DNA of 64,000 bases from assembly GCA_038503035.1 (NCBI GenBank), contig JAVSML010024431.1, positions 124,001 through 188,000 of the forward strand, read 5' to 3'. The stretch is from Crocodylus rhombifer (taxonomy: Eukaryota > Chordata > Crocodylia > Crocodylidae). Made by a program: the position numbers and the translations under genes. This document shows, in pieces, positions 13,970 to 25,453 of this stretch. A model generated the notes under the pieces. It did not search any database. It saw only the letters and a program-made list of their open reading frames with translations, and had not been told where the DNA came from. Each line of letters begins with the position of its first letter. Within the stretch, counting starts at the first letter, position 1.

Positions 13970-14745
13970 TCCTACTTCCTTACTCCCCCTCTTTTTCTGT
14001 CATTTTTGTTGTTGTTTCTGGATGAGTTAATCTTTATTTCTTCAGTCTTCATAATCTATATGCCAATAATCTGTCAGTTTTACTTCCCTTTTTATATAAT
14101 ATCTGCTTATGGACAAATAGATTCTTTTTCCAATTTTACCGGTGAAAACAATTTTAATTGCCTTCCCTTTTAAATATCTCCATTAGATATTTTTGTATGT
14201 CATTTTTACTGAATTGCCAGTTCTTTCAACAGTCTGCTAAGTTCTCCCTCCTTTCATTCATTCATTGCTAATAAAGCAGCCCCAAGAGCCACTTTAGCTG
14301 TGTCCCAAATTATATCTTTAGTTACATCAAGAGTATTATTTAGATCAAAGTAGTGCTTAATTACTTGTGCAATTTTATTTTTATCTACAGTTAAATGATT
14401 CCTAAAAAGGCACTTGTTAAGTCTCTACAACTTTCTTCTTGTGATAGATTGAGATACTATCATCTGATATTATCTATGTCTGAATGTAGGAGGTAATTTT
14501 TTCTCACTATCTTATACGAGTAGGTTAATTCTAGTAAATGAGTTATGAAGGAGCATGCATCAAGTAAATTTTTTCTACTGAATGCTACCACTATTATACA
14601 TCAATGAGATAAGTATGATCTAACAGTGCTTAGGGTTGTTTGCCCATTGATTGTGCTTCTCTTGTGGGCTTAATTGCAACACCCTGTCTTATTGTATCAA
14701 TAGTACTGTAATTTAAACATCCTCCCATTACATTACCCCTTCTGA
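13970..14745 (-). pseudogene. Decayed L1-like ORF2 fragment (EN end and EN-RT linker)
   Basis: Reading the minus strand from 14740 downwards gives, across stops and frameshifts, a series of segments in the order of an L1/Tx1-type ORF2. At about 14740 comes a GNVMGG stretch where the endonuclease GDFN motif is expected. At 14374-14282 comes IKHYFDLNNTLDVTKDIIWD then TAKVALG, which matches the 'F..N......LWDA.KA..RG' segment downstream of the endonuclease. At about 14110-14045 comes a RYYIKREVKLTDYWHIDYED stretch, which matches the 'YY..G.K...LLA.QL' segment. This protein would make the nuclease and reverse transcriptase of a LINE. Here it is dead, with no reading frame left. Whether it belongs to L1 or Tx1 cannot be settled by eye. 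Confidence 0.6.
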
Positions 14746-16355
14746 AATGAATTATATTAAAGTAAAACTTAAAAAAAAAAGCGTTTGGATGACAAAATAG
14801 CAGAGATCAATCCCAGGAAAGGAGATTACCCCAAGTAACTTTTTGAAGATGTTAAAATTATTTGTTAATGTTAATTGCTTATAGGTTTTTCTTTGGCTTG
14901 TGAGCAGGTTCCTTTCAACTTGTTGGACAACTCAGGTCCCTACTTCAGAAAATTCAAATGTAGTCCCTTCTCTGGGCATTCAGTTGTTTCTTTTTAAACA
15001 AACAACAAAACCAAACCTTAAAAGAAGGGTAAGGAAGTACAGCTGCAAACTTCTTCTCAAGTTTGGGCATTTCTTGGCCTCTTCTGTTAAGACTACTCAA
15101 CACCCACTGACCATGCCGCTCTCAATTATCCAAATGGTGATCATCAACACTTGGTTGTAGGATAGGCTTATTCCAGCAAACACTGCTAGGTAGTTATAGG
15201 AGCACATCTGTCACTGAATAACTTCTATAAGTGATGTCTCTGTGAAGGCAAGAATTAATATTTCCATTTAACAACATCGAAAACTGGAGCACTTGACCAA
15301 CGTTACACAGCAAGATTGCAATGGAACCAAAACACCGTCTAAATTGCCCGAGAAACGGTAAAACAACTGTGATCAAAAATGACCCAAGTATTTTAATGGA
15401 AAAGATGGTGAGTTGGCATTTAAAAGCAATCCCTCTTTTTATAACATTTCTTGAAGAGAAGAGAATGTTGGATTAGTCACTTATCACTTACCACTCTAAA
15501 TGTTTTTCAAGGTTAAGCACAGATATTTGGGCTTGTGTGAGGTTTCTTGTTGGTGTTGATTTTTTCTATAAGGATAGAAGAGAAGTGATTGAATATTAAG
15601 AGGGTTTGTAGAAGTAGGTTTGCACTTAATTAGAAGCTGATGGGCATCATCCTTCACTATAAAGACAGTCTGACCACTGCAGTCACTGGAAGTCTTCATT
15701 TACATCGCAAACATAGAGTAGGAGGAAATGTCTTTGAAAGCTGTAAAGTTTTTCTGTGGGACTCTGCATGGGCGGGAAGAAGCTTCACCCTAAATCCTGC
15801 TGCTAGATTTTCCTGTTGGATTCTTAGGAAGGTGTCTAATCAAAGTAAAATAATACATGGAATGAACATTTTTTCAAAATAAGTTATACCATAAGAAATA
15901 AAACATATTATGACAATGAAGTCATTTTTGGGAGTTATGGATTCACCTAATATTAGTATGGGATGCAGCATTATTTCCACATCTGTAAATTTCTGTTATT
16001 ATCTCACATGCATGTTTGCCCTCAGAGTCAAATTTTCAAACTGCTTAAATATCACCTGTATGTCTAGGTCTTACTATACACAGTAGATCTGATAATGCCT
16101 GAGCGTGACTACTAAACCACTGATGACAACCCTTGTCTCTAGTGAATGGCAACAGCGGTGTCAGAAAATGGAGACCAGTGTGCTGAATATATGAACTTGA
16201 CAGGTACATGGAATAGTGTCATTGCATATTAGAAGGGAGTGAGACACGCAAGCCAGCATTTCCTCAAGGCCGCTGGCCAGTTCCCATTGTATCGCCATTG
16301 GTGCAGTATTGAGCCCCTAAATTCGTCTTCTGCTACAAAGGTTTTTGTGAGTTGT
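14746..16355. other. Unique sequence with one MIR-like remnant
   Basis: No gene is recognised. The only namable item is the MIR/CORE-SINE-like segment annotated at 15220-15345. Confidence 0.5.
15220..15345 (+). repeat. MIR/CORE-SINE-like ancient repeat
   Basis: The run 'TTTCCATTTAACAACATCGA', then AAACTGGAGCACTTGACCAA, then CGTTACACAGCAAG resembles the MIR core 'ccattttacagatgaggaaactgaggc...ttgcccaaggtcacacagc'. Similarity is recognisable but decayed, as expected of an element older than the amniote radiation. No target duplication is visible. Confidence 0.45.
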
Positions 16356-16475
16356 TATATATCTATATACATGCATATGTATATGTACATATACACACAT
16401 ACACAAATATATACATATATATATATATATACACATACATACACACATACATATGTATATACAGACACATATAAC
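16356..16475. repeat. Compound TA/CA microsatellite
   Basis: About 120 bp of alternating purine-pyrimidine dinucleotides: interrupted TATATA, TACATA and ACACAT tracts with one pure (TA) core at about 16412-16430. An 89-codon frame crosses it, but its Tyr/Ile/Thr-rich string is simply the translated microsatellite. Confidence 0.9.
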
Positions 16476-16995
16476 TGTTCACAAAATAATACATATAGTA
16501 TCTTGTGAACTTGTTTTTATTAATAGAAGTGATCTTGGACTAATCTTCCCCTCTTGATGGCTAGAAAATGATATTCAGAGATTTTCTTTTATGAATTGGC
16601 TGATAGGTAGAGTAGAGATGCATTAGAACAATGGTCCAGGGCAATGGCAAGGGTTAATTGGCTTCTAAAAGCCTGCTTGTGACAAAGTTTCCTTCAAGAC
16701 CCACTGTATCTGAAGCCAGCAGACACACAGGCTGGGAAACTGAAGATGTGTACCACACTGTTCCATAACGGGAGGTAAGGTAGCATCGGGTCACAGTGCC
16801 TGCCCGACTGCAGAGCCCTTGGGATTTCTGGTTTTGGTGGACAGACCAAATTAGGAGGACTGGTAAATAACCAAATTAAGACGTGTGCATGTGATGAGTT
16901 TGTGAAACAAAGGAATATGTTGACAGGACAGAACGTGAACAGTATGATGACCACAGGGAAACCAATCAATGATGCCTGGGAATGAAGAGTCATCA
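16476..16995. other. Unique sequence, nothing recognised
   Basis: A 113-codon minus frame (16694-17035) lies at the edge of this stretch and runs into the adjoining inverted repeat. It resembles no family I know and is treated as chance. Confidence 0.5.
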
Positions 16996-17800
16996 GCAGG
17001 GATCCTAGTTTTCCCTGATTAAAAAAAATTCCCAATTTTCAGTTTAAAACATGTAACCCAAAATCCACATTTTTCCATGATTAAAATGAAACTATATTAT
17101 ATAGTGGTGTTTCATTTTAATGAAGTGTAATGTAATTCATTTTAATGTAAATGCACTATATTAGCGGTGTTTCATTTTAATCATGGAAAAATGTGGACCA
17201 TTCAAGAAATGTCAGCAATGACATCTGCCATTTCTTGAATGTCAGATGTCAGCAGCCTGGACATTGAGGGCCAAGGCCCACCCCTGCCAGTGGGGTAGGT
17301 GAGACAAATTGGTGGTGTCTCCTCAGTCCATAGTGGCCTCAGGCTCCCCTCTCAGGGCCCCTTTGCTGGTCATCAGGTCTGAAAACCATCCTTTTATATT
17401 CTTTTTCCCTTCTGATGACCAGGGATCCTGGTGTACTCCAATTAAAAAAAATCCCCAGTTTTCAGTTTAAAAGAAGTAACCCAAAAGCCACATTTTCCTA
17501 TGATTTAAACAAAACACCATTAAAATAGTGTGTTTCTTTTTAATCACGGAAAAATGTGGCTTTTGGATTACTTTTTTAAACCAAAACTTGGGGATTTTTT
17601 TAAATCAGAGAAAACCAGGATCCCTGGTCATCAGAGGGGAGAAAGAATATAAAAGGATGGATTTCAGAGCAACAAAGGGGCCCTGAGAGGGGAACCCGGG
17701 GCCACCATGGACAGAAGGCACACCACCAATTTGTCTCACCCACCCCACTGGTGGAGGTGGTCCTTGACCTCCAGGCTGCTAACATCTGACATTCAAGAAA
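16996..17800. repeat. Nested inverted repeat of a CAGGGATCC-ended element
   Basis: Two levels of palindrome are visible. The large one has arms at about 17231-17518 and 17528-17800, with a ~10-base spacer. Both arms carry, in mirror order, TTTCTTGAATGTCAGATG, GGTGAGACAAATTGGTGGTG, CTCTCAGGGCCCCTTTG, CTTTTATATTCTTT, GATGACCAGGGATCC and a CCACATTTTCC inner part. Left of it, 16996-17200 holds a second copy of the inner unit, beginning CAGGGATCCTAG, with its own hairpin (CCACATTTTTCCATGATTAA near 17071, its reverse complement near 17190). CAGGGATCC ends and A-run-adjacent stems are typical of hAT-like short elements. The 8-mers flanking the inner CAGGG...CCCTG unit are reverse complements of each other, not direct repeats, so they belong to the larger palindrome. 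No protein is encoded. Confidence 0.7.
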
Positions 17801-19827
17801 GAGCCTCAGGGTGAAGCTCATGCACTGGCCAGATGTACTTTCCCTCTGGGACCAGCCTTGGACTGGTAGATACAGAATTGTTTGCATCATTCTCATCTGC
17901 TATCAGTGGAGGCATCTGTATAAGACGCTACATCATTGTAGCAACATCTTATGGCAATGTAGTGTCATACATTATGGCAAGGTATTTGGGTCATAAATCC
18001 AGTGCCAACACTCTGATTTTTAGAATGATGCAGAAGGCCCCTCCATCATTTAAAATATTTTGTAGATTGCTTTTCCCATTTTGTGCTGCTCTGAGGTACT
18101 TGCAGTAGTTAACTGGGTTCTCTTTGGCTTACCTGAACTGGAAACTTAGCTGTTGAACTGTGTGTGAAGTTACTTGCAGTAAACAATGCCAGGAAGAGAA
18201 AGAATGAATTTGTTCAGACAAAAAGATATACTTTCACTTTCTGCCTCATGTCCCCCTTTTCTTTGCTACTTTATTTTTAGGTAGCCAAGATACCATAGGT
18301 AGCTAAGTATTAGTATAATTTTGCCTTCACAGTACTTGATAAGATTATGTCTTAACCCCATCTCCCCAGGAGTGGAAATTGCAAATAAGGGACTTAGCAG
18401 GGGCAAAAGCTGCATTTTCTATCTTTTATATTGTTTTCACTCCCCTTTTGTTTATATTTGTCTTTCGTCTTCTAGGGAGACTTTAACAGCTGCAGCAACA
18501 TCAACCACAGCCAACTAAAACCTCTGTCCCATACAAAAAGGACATTTATTAATATCTTTAGCACCAGCTAAAAGACTGTCAAACAGTTTGGTTTCCTACC
18601 ATTGCAGGAAAAGGAAATAAGGAATATGATAGCCTCTCTCAATATTTACATTTACAATGCTATAAAAGTTTCTCTATCTTTATCTGGCTCTTTCATGCAA
18701 AGGTTAAACATCTTTAATGGAAGTTGCTGCCATGGGACTAAATTAGCTGAGATTTCTATACTCAGAATCCTGAGCCACATTAGCTCAGTGTTGCAGTGAT
18801 AGAGTTGTGTTAACACCTTTGATTCCCTATGTCCATTTATTTATCAAAACTAATACAATATACTATACCCACTCATAAGCGCTATTCAGATCTCTGGGGC
18901 ATATTGTTGATTTGTATACACTTAAGTAAAGTGACCTACTCTATGAATTGAATTAGTAGTCAACCTAACTGTTCAGTCAAGACAAGCCCAATGGGTTTGG
19001 GCAGTGCTTTCTGAATATTCCCTGATTCAAGCTGTTTGGTGCTCTGACAGAAACTTTTAGATGATTAATCCTCAGAGAGAGGAGGCAGCACAATGCTCAT
19101 GAAGAAAAATAAACATAGGACAAAGGACACAATGAGGGTCCCCCAGACACTCAGCATACTGATTGGTGAAACTCTCAAATCTTGAGTCACAAGAGTCAAT
19201 ACAAGCACATATTAATTTTCACTGTTCAAATTCACCCCTGAAATCATTCTACTACAGTTGGTGAGGGGATATGAAGGATGGATTTGGCTTGCAACCTTAA
19301 CTGTAATTAACATTTTTTCAGTTGTATGAATAAATTTCATAGATTTTTAAAAATGTTACTAGGTTTTTTAAAATGAGGTTACCAGGCATTTCCTTTTTAT
19401 TTAATACCTAATTGTAGTATGCTCTACGTTTTAATTTTTTTAATACTGTTAATATATGATTTAATAACTAATTCTCTTTGACTTCATCCTATAATATAGC
19501 ACATCTTTGGATATACCAAATAGGCTTATCAGACTGCAAGAGCACATACAACATTAAGCTAAACAAATTGAGGTACTGTCAATTAAAAGACTTCAGAACC
19601 CAATCTAAGACTCAGTAAAGGTTGCTAAAAATAGATTAACCCTGGAACTATTAGGGCAACTAACTAGGGCTTTTCCAGTGTAGCTGGAAAACACAATTCT
19701 AGGCTTGAGACCTTTTCAACAAATATGCTTAGCATCAATCCACAGAGGTTTGAATAAGTGGGCTTTTAATTCAAACACTCCTTCTGATTTCAGGCGTCAA
19801 GCTAGAGCATGACAGGAGAAGCAATCC
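17801..19827. other. Unique sequence, nothing recognised
   Basis: No gene, RNA or transposon end is recognised on either strand between the nested inverted repeat and the fold-back element. Confidence 0.55.
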
Positions 19828-19835
19828 CTAACTGA

Positions 19836-20633
19836 CAGAGCTGTGTGAAGTTCCAGCCCCTGATTCGATTTGGTGGCGATTTGGCTTGGTTCGGTGGCCG
19901 AATCTCCAAATCTGAATCAAATCAAGAGACCCTTTAATCTTTCTGAATCAAATCAGAACCCTCTGAATTGATTTGAAGAGATTCAGAAATTTTCAGCAAT
20001 TCAGATATAGACACAAATTTAAATGTTTTTTTCTACATACATCAAGGTACCAGGCAGCTCATGAATACTGAGATGCTGGGGCGGATGGAGTATCCCTCAG
20101 GAGCTTGGGGGGTCCCCAGCATGCTCAGCATCCGTAAGTGGACCAGAAACACTTCCAGTCCACTTCTGGGTCCACTGGGGAGCATACCGGGGGCCCCCCT
20201 GCTCCCTTCCAGCTCAGCAACTGGTGCCTCCTGGGTCTGGGGAAGCACCTAGGGTCCCCCTGTGGCTGATCGCTGAGCCAGGAAGGGCATGGGGGAGGGG
20301 CCCGTATGCTCAGCAGCAGACCTGGAAGTAGCCCAGAAATACTTCCAGTCCACTTCTGGGTTTGCCAGAGGGCATAGGACACTCTTGTGGGACACTCCAT
20401 CTGCCCCAGCATCACAGTGTTCATGAGCTGCACCTGATACCTCGAGGTATGTAGAAACAACATTTAAAGCTGTGTCTATGGCCAAATCATTGATTCTCTG
20501 AATCAGCATCAAATCTTCGGATTTGGATTCATCTGAATTGAATCAGGGACAGTGATCTGAATCAATTGATCGAATCACTGTCCCCAATTTGGGCTGAATC
20601 CAAATCGAATATGGCCCGTTTCACACACCCCTA
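19836..20633. mobile_element. Fold-back hAT-like element, full copy A (798 bp)
   Basis: The ends are inverted: CAGAGCTGTGTGAAG on the left and TTTCACACACCCCTA on the right (read inward TAGGGGTGTGTGAAA). The flanks are CTAACTGA (19828-19835) and CTAACTGG (20634-20641), a 7/8 duplication, which points to hAT. Inside, the two halves mirror each other from about 20008 to 20478: GACACA..TTTAAATG, CTACATAC, AGCTCATGAATACTGAGATG and CGGATGGAGTATCC on the left reappear reverse-complemented on the right. The outer ~170 bp on each side share only the GATTCGATTT/AATCAAATC character. The single strand could fold almost completely. No transposase is encoded, so movement would have depended on another element. 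The overlapping 60 to 112-codon frames on both strands follow from the palindrome and are not genes. Confidence 0.85.
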
Positions 20634-20641
20634 CTAACTGG

Positions 20642-22674
20642 GAACCCAAACAATACAATCCTTGGACTGTACTTGAAAACAATTTGGAAGGTAATGCAAT
20701 CTTGAAAGAAGGCTTTCTTCAGTGGAGGTCATTATCCAGCAATCCCAAAAAGTGAGCATACATATGTTCTGTGTTCTCTGCACTTTCCAACTAGGCATCT
20801 GGTCTATGTCCAAATAAAGTGCACTATAGGATTTAAGAGGACAACTTACAGCCTACCTTGCCAAATATATATGAAAGACATACTCTCAGTATTTGGCAAT
20901 GCTATTTGTACATCTAACAGCAGCCAATGTCTGCTATAATGGCACATCTCATTAAAAGAAGTATGACCAGCTTTTTTTTTCTAGTTAGTATATGGTTCCT
21001 GTTTCTTCATAAAAAAGACCTCTAGCTACCTGGGAGTATCTTTATTATCTCTGTACATATTACTCTTTACAGTGTTGACTTCAATATAACATTTGTTAAT
21101 TTGTCTTTTTTAGAAAAAACATATCTATTGGAGTATTTCCTGTTTCTCAAAAGTAAAACTCCTTGGGATAACTGTTATCTATATTTTCTGATTTTGCCTA
21201 AACTCTCCATGACACTCTTTACCAACATGGTTTTCAAAATATTTTTAAACTAAAAAGATTTTCAATAAAAATATTCAAAAAATGCAAATTTTAATTTAAA
21301 AAGTACAGAAAAACACAGAAGAATGGAAAAAGTATGCAGAACTAGGGCAACTTCAAAATTTAGAAATTCTAGTGGAACCGTCTTCTTCATTTTTCAGCTA
21401 GTTATACTTCAAACATAATACATGTGGAATAATTTGGGATATTTTTAGAGAGGTAAAGGCAGTATGCAGTAGTTCTCGTAAATGAAAACAAAAGATAGAA
21501 CAAGCATAGAAGGACTTGCAACCTATTAAGAGGAGTTAATCATTGCAGTATTGTACAACTGGCAGTGAAGAGATTTTTTTACGTTTCACTTTTTTACTAG
21601 AATATATTTGTTTGGTGGAATGAATCCCTCCTATTTCTAGCTTTGTTTAGGCTTCTGACCAATTAATATATGTAATCACAAAAATCATATGGTAAGGTAC
21701 TTTGCATTGCTGGATCCCCTCATAAGTGATCCTCATCCATTAAATGAGCACACCAGGAGCAAACCAGAAGGTAAGACAGAACTACGCTAGAAACAGACAC
21801 CACCAAATGAAGGTCAACTATGCCAGGATGTGTCCTGGCACAGATGATCCACTTCATTATGCAAAACACACTACCTGTTGTCTCATCCATTAATGCTGCA
21901 GAACAACAGGTTACTTGCTCTTGCAGGGCTTGAGGGACTTGGTGCTTGGGAATTGCTGTGTAGGGTTAGGTCCCTCAAGTCCTGGCACTTTAGGCACTTC
22001 TCTTGGTAGTGACAGAAGTGTGAAATAGAAGAAAATAAGGGTAAATGCCAATGTAGAGGATTTTAAAAGGTGCAGCCAAGTCGCAGGTGTACAATGACAT
22101 CTGCTGATTAATGAAAGAGCATCATTTGCAAGAAGAGATTGATGTGAGTGGAGTCAGCATATTCTCACAGAGAAGAACCCAACTTTCCCCTCTTACAGAG
22201 ATGCACCCCTGGGAATCTCTGGGGACATGTCTCTGTAGGAGGGGAAACCTTGGTTTTCCCAACATATCCTGGACATCCTTGTGTCTCTATAAACTGGGAA
22301 ACCCTGACTTGGCCCTCATATGGAGATGTGCCCCAAGACTCTCCCAGGGCATCTCTTTATAAGCTGGGAAAGTTGGACAGGTGTTCCTGGGGTTTGAGGG
22401 GCCTGATTCTGCATGGGAATTCCTGGGGTGTGCAGGGTTGGGGCCCCTAAAGCCCCCAGACAACCTTCTTAGGACAGCTGGAGAGTGTGGTCACTTCCAG
22501 GCTGCTCACACTCTCCTACCACGAAGCAAGTAGATGTCTACCTAAATAGCAGTACAAATTAGTCACTAGTATTAAAAACGGACCTAATAAAAGCAGGATT
22601 AGGTTGACAGGGCTACATTATCTACAGGTTTGCACCTAGGACAGCTATTCACCACTCATCAAAATTAGTGTGTG
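20642..22674. other. Unique sequence with internally repeated stretch
   Basis: 20642-21925 shows nothing recognisable. 21926-22470 is internally repetitive and is annotated separately. 22471-22674 is unremarkable. Confidence 0.5.
21926..22470 (+). repeat. Unclassified GC-richer repeat with direct copies
   Basis: Two direct copies of a ~60-70 bp unit flank this stretch, at about 21926-21985 and 22391-22460. They share GGCTTGAGGGACTTG / GGTTTGAGGGGCCTG, then TGGGAATT, then AGGGTT..GG.CCC..AAG.CC. Between them, 22220-22375 holds three degenerate units, each with CTCTRTA..GGGGAAAC or CTTTATAAGCTGGGAAAG. The arrangement suggests an old LTR or minisatellite. I cannot name the family. Confidence 0.4.
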
Positions 22675-22775
22675 GTACAGGGGTGTAGGTTGTAGCCATG
22701 TTGGCCAAAGGACATAAGCAGACAAGGTTCTTTGGGTAAATCTGATATCTTTTATTAGACCAGTGCAAATGATGT
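22675..22775 (+). repeat. Retroposon 3'-tail-like dispersed repeat
   Basis: The words TTGTAGCCATGTTGGCC, GACATAAGCAGACAAGG, TTCTTTGGGTAAATCTGATA and TCTTTTATTAGACCA match, as I remember it, a very common non-LTR or SINE tail in crocodilian and turtle DNA. The element ends or diverges after about 22775. Family assignment needs a repeat library. Confidence 0.5.
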
Positions 22776-25298
22776 ATGCAATATAGTAGTTTTCAACCTG
22801 TTTTAGACTTTCCTAGAAGGGACATCTCTACTTTTGCACAGATTCCAGACACAGGTGATAGAGAGGTGATTAGAAAGGTGAATTCAATACATCCCAAAGG
22901 CATTAGAAGAGCAGGTTCACTGTATCACTGTAACATGCACAGATATTTCCATTTATCCATTTCTGAAGAGGTATTACCTTCCCCAAAGTATCTCTTAAAG
23001 ATACTTAAAGATATCTCTTTAAAATTCAGATGTACCCCAAAAACCTCGTCTGTCTTAAAGATGTAGACATTTTATTGAAACATGGAAAGTCTGTTATCCA
23101 TATGCAATGCTGGTGTTCCCATAGTGCAGCTGAACTAGCAATTCTGTCTACAGGATCTATGTGCCAGAAATCATTAGGCACATATTGTCCTCCACATCCA
23201 GAATCAAAAAATGCACAAAAAGAACAGACATATTCTGGATCCTGATGCAAGACAAAGCACAGGTACACCAGCAGTTTAAACATTAATGCCTGTTGAAAAA
23301 TGGAATGTGTGTCACATGGAAAATTCTGACATTTCAAAATTTGTGTTCATTCCGAATCAGAACAAAAATTCAACATTTCAAGATTGATCAAAGAATGAAA
23401 ATTCTGTAAAGCACCAAAAGGAAGATATTAAATAGAATATAGCATGTTTACATGTATATCACACAGACTTCTTCCCAAAAATCAGACCCCTCACCCCTCC
23501 TCACACACACAAATTGGTGTGCACATCTTAAGTGGTGAAGCTTTTTCTTTACCAGATTTTCTTTACCAGGATAAATGACTACCAGTTTCTCTCTCCCCAT
23601 CAGCAAGCAGTGAGGGATCTGTCCAATACTGATCCTTTCACAGATGCTCTAAATTTGGCCATGGCTCTGGATAAATCTTTTTTCCTACCTTCTGCCTTCC
23701 AAAAAGAAGTGGCCTGTGTTATTTAGGAACATTTGGTATGTGAGAAGAGATGGTATTTCATAAAGCATAAAATACAAAATATAACATTAAAATAAATAGT
23801 GTGATACACACGTCAAAGTGAAATTAAATGAAATAAGACCCAACCAAAATTAAATGGGAGAGCTGAAATGATTTTGTTCTAATATTTTCACTAAAACAGT
23901 CACCATAATAGCTACCGTCCTCTGAAACATACCCATTTTTTACCAGTTCTGTTAAACATATGGATGTTTGCTGCAGGAAGCAGCTAAAAATACAGTATTT
24001 TGCAAATCTCTTTAATGAACACTCCTCAAAGTTGTTTGCACAATGGGCTCCTGGTCCACAAGTAGGCTCCTAGGTGATATGGAAATACAAATAATTAATA
24101 ATAGAAATAATGAGGCACTGACAAATTGGAAGCAATTTACAGGGATGGTAATGCCCAGAATTACTAGAATATTAACACCCAGAAGGGCTGCTCAATGTAG
24201 TTCCAAGGAAAGTAAGTTTGAAATGTCTTAGCTGATTAACATCCAAAATAATGTCTCTCAAACTATGACTCTAAGCACCTCCCTAAACTGGAACTACTAA
24301 CTCACTCAAGTACCATTGCTTCTTTCTGACATTGCTTAGGTCTGATCAATGGGGGGTATCACAGACTCTAAAAAATTGAACTGAATATATAATAAAAAAT
24401 ACTTTAACACAAAACAATACCCTCTCAATACTAACCCCTGCAAACATAACAAAGACAAAAGAAAAACAAAATGAGACAAAAATAGAACAAAACAAATGAA
24501 ACTGAACAAATGAAATAGAGGAAATCAACTATAAAGGACCCAACTGAAAATAATGATGCCCAGTTTTGTCTTTTATTCTAGAGCAAAAGCTTCTTAGGGG
24601 GATCTTTCAATACAGCCTGAAGAAATTAAATGACAGTCTCTATGACTGACTATTTATCTCCATCTCACCTATGTGCAATGAATGTAACAAATCTCCCCTG
24701 AATGTATAGCATCTAACCATATAAGTAGCTGTGCATTAATAAATTCATGCAGATTTGTGGTAAATGGAGGTAATTTTGTTTAAAATAATTGCTGCTTTAT
24801 CAATTAAGACGAGAATCCAGTTGTGGATTTACCTGTAGAGTCTGAATAGGAAGAGCAGGAAAGGATATTTTAGAGAAGGGACAAATTGTAAGGGAAGTGG
24901 GAGCTCAAGAGACATGAGGAGAAAGAGAAAAGGGGTATGTAGGAAGGTTATTTTATTCATACCAAAATAAAATGTAGGTAGGCAAAGAGCAAAGAGGGAC
25001 AATGAGAATTTTTAAAAATGTTACTTTTCAGAGAGCACAATCGTTGAACTCAGCTCCTTAAACAGAACAGGCCTGAAACTAAATAACTTTACTAGCTCCG
25101 TGCTTCTTAGTTGCCAAAGCATTTACATCCTCATATGAATAATTTCATGGCTCTCTTCCATTTGCTTCATACTCATATAATTAAAGCTTTCTTTTACTAG
25201 CTTTTATATTGGCTAAAATAACTCCGAGATGTGAACAAGAAATAACCTTGTGCAGTTTGCTGTATATTTGTCTGAAGATAAACACTTGTGAAAATTTT
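22776..25298. other. Unique sequence, no gene recognised
   Basis: Two opposed open frames of about 100 codons overlap near 22776-23337. The minus one (23026-23337) is cysteine- and phenylalanine-rich but matches nothing known to me. The remainder is AT-rich with no recognisable repeat ends. Confidence 0.5.
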
Positions 25299-25453
25299 AA
25301 GTAACTTTGAAGCTTAAATCCCATTTTCAGAAGTGACACAGGAATTTAAGAGATTAAGTCTTATTGAAAGCCAATGGGACTTTCAATTTCTACTGGCCTG
25401 ACCTGCTAAGCATCTACATCACTTCTGAAAATGAGATTTAGGTAATTTTGAAT
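25299..25453. repeat. Palindromic short element, ~155 bp
   Basis: The left half (AGCTTAAATCCCATTTTCAG then AAGTGA) is mirrored by the right half (TCACTTCTGAAAATGAGATT then TAGGT), with centre near 25375 and a further TTGAAAGCCAATGGGACTTTCAA heart. Such 'cccattttcaaaagtgact' palindromes recur in sauropsid DNA as short inverted-repeat transposons. The ends and target duplication are not clear here. Confidence 0.55.

Noticed and set aside
16239..16508. 89-codon frame
   Set aside because: Most of it is a translated TA/CA microsatellite.
22776..23337. Opposed ~100-codon frames, one cysteine-rich
   Set aside because: No family resemblance, no splice context I can argue for, and length within chance for this amount of sequence.
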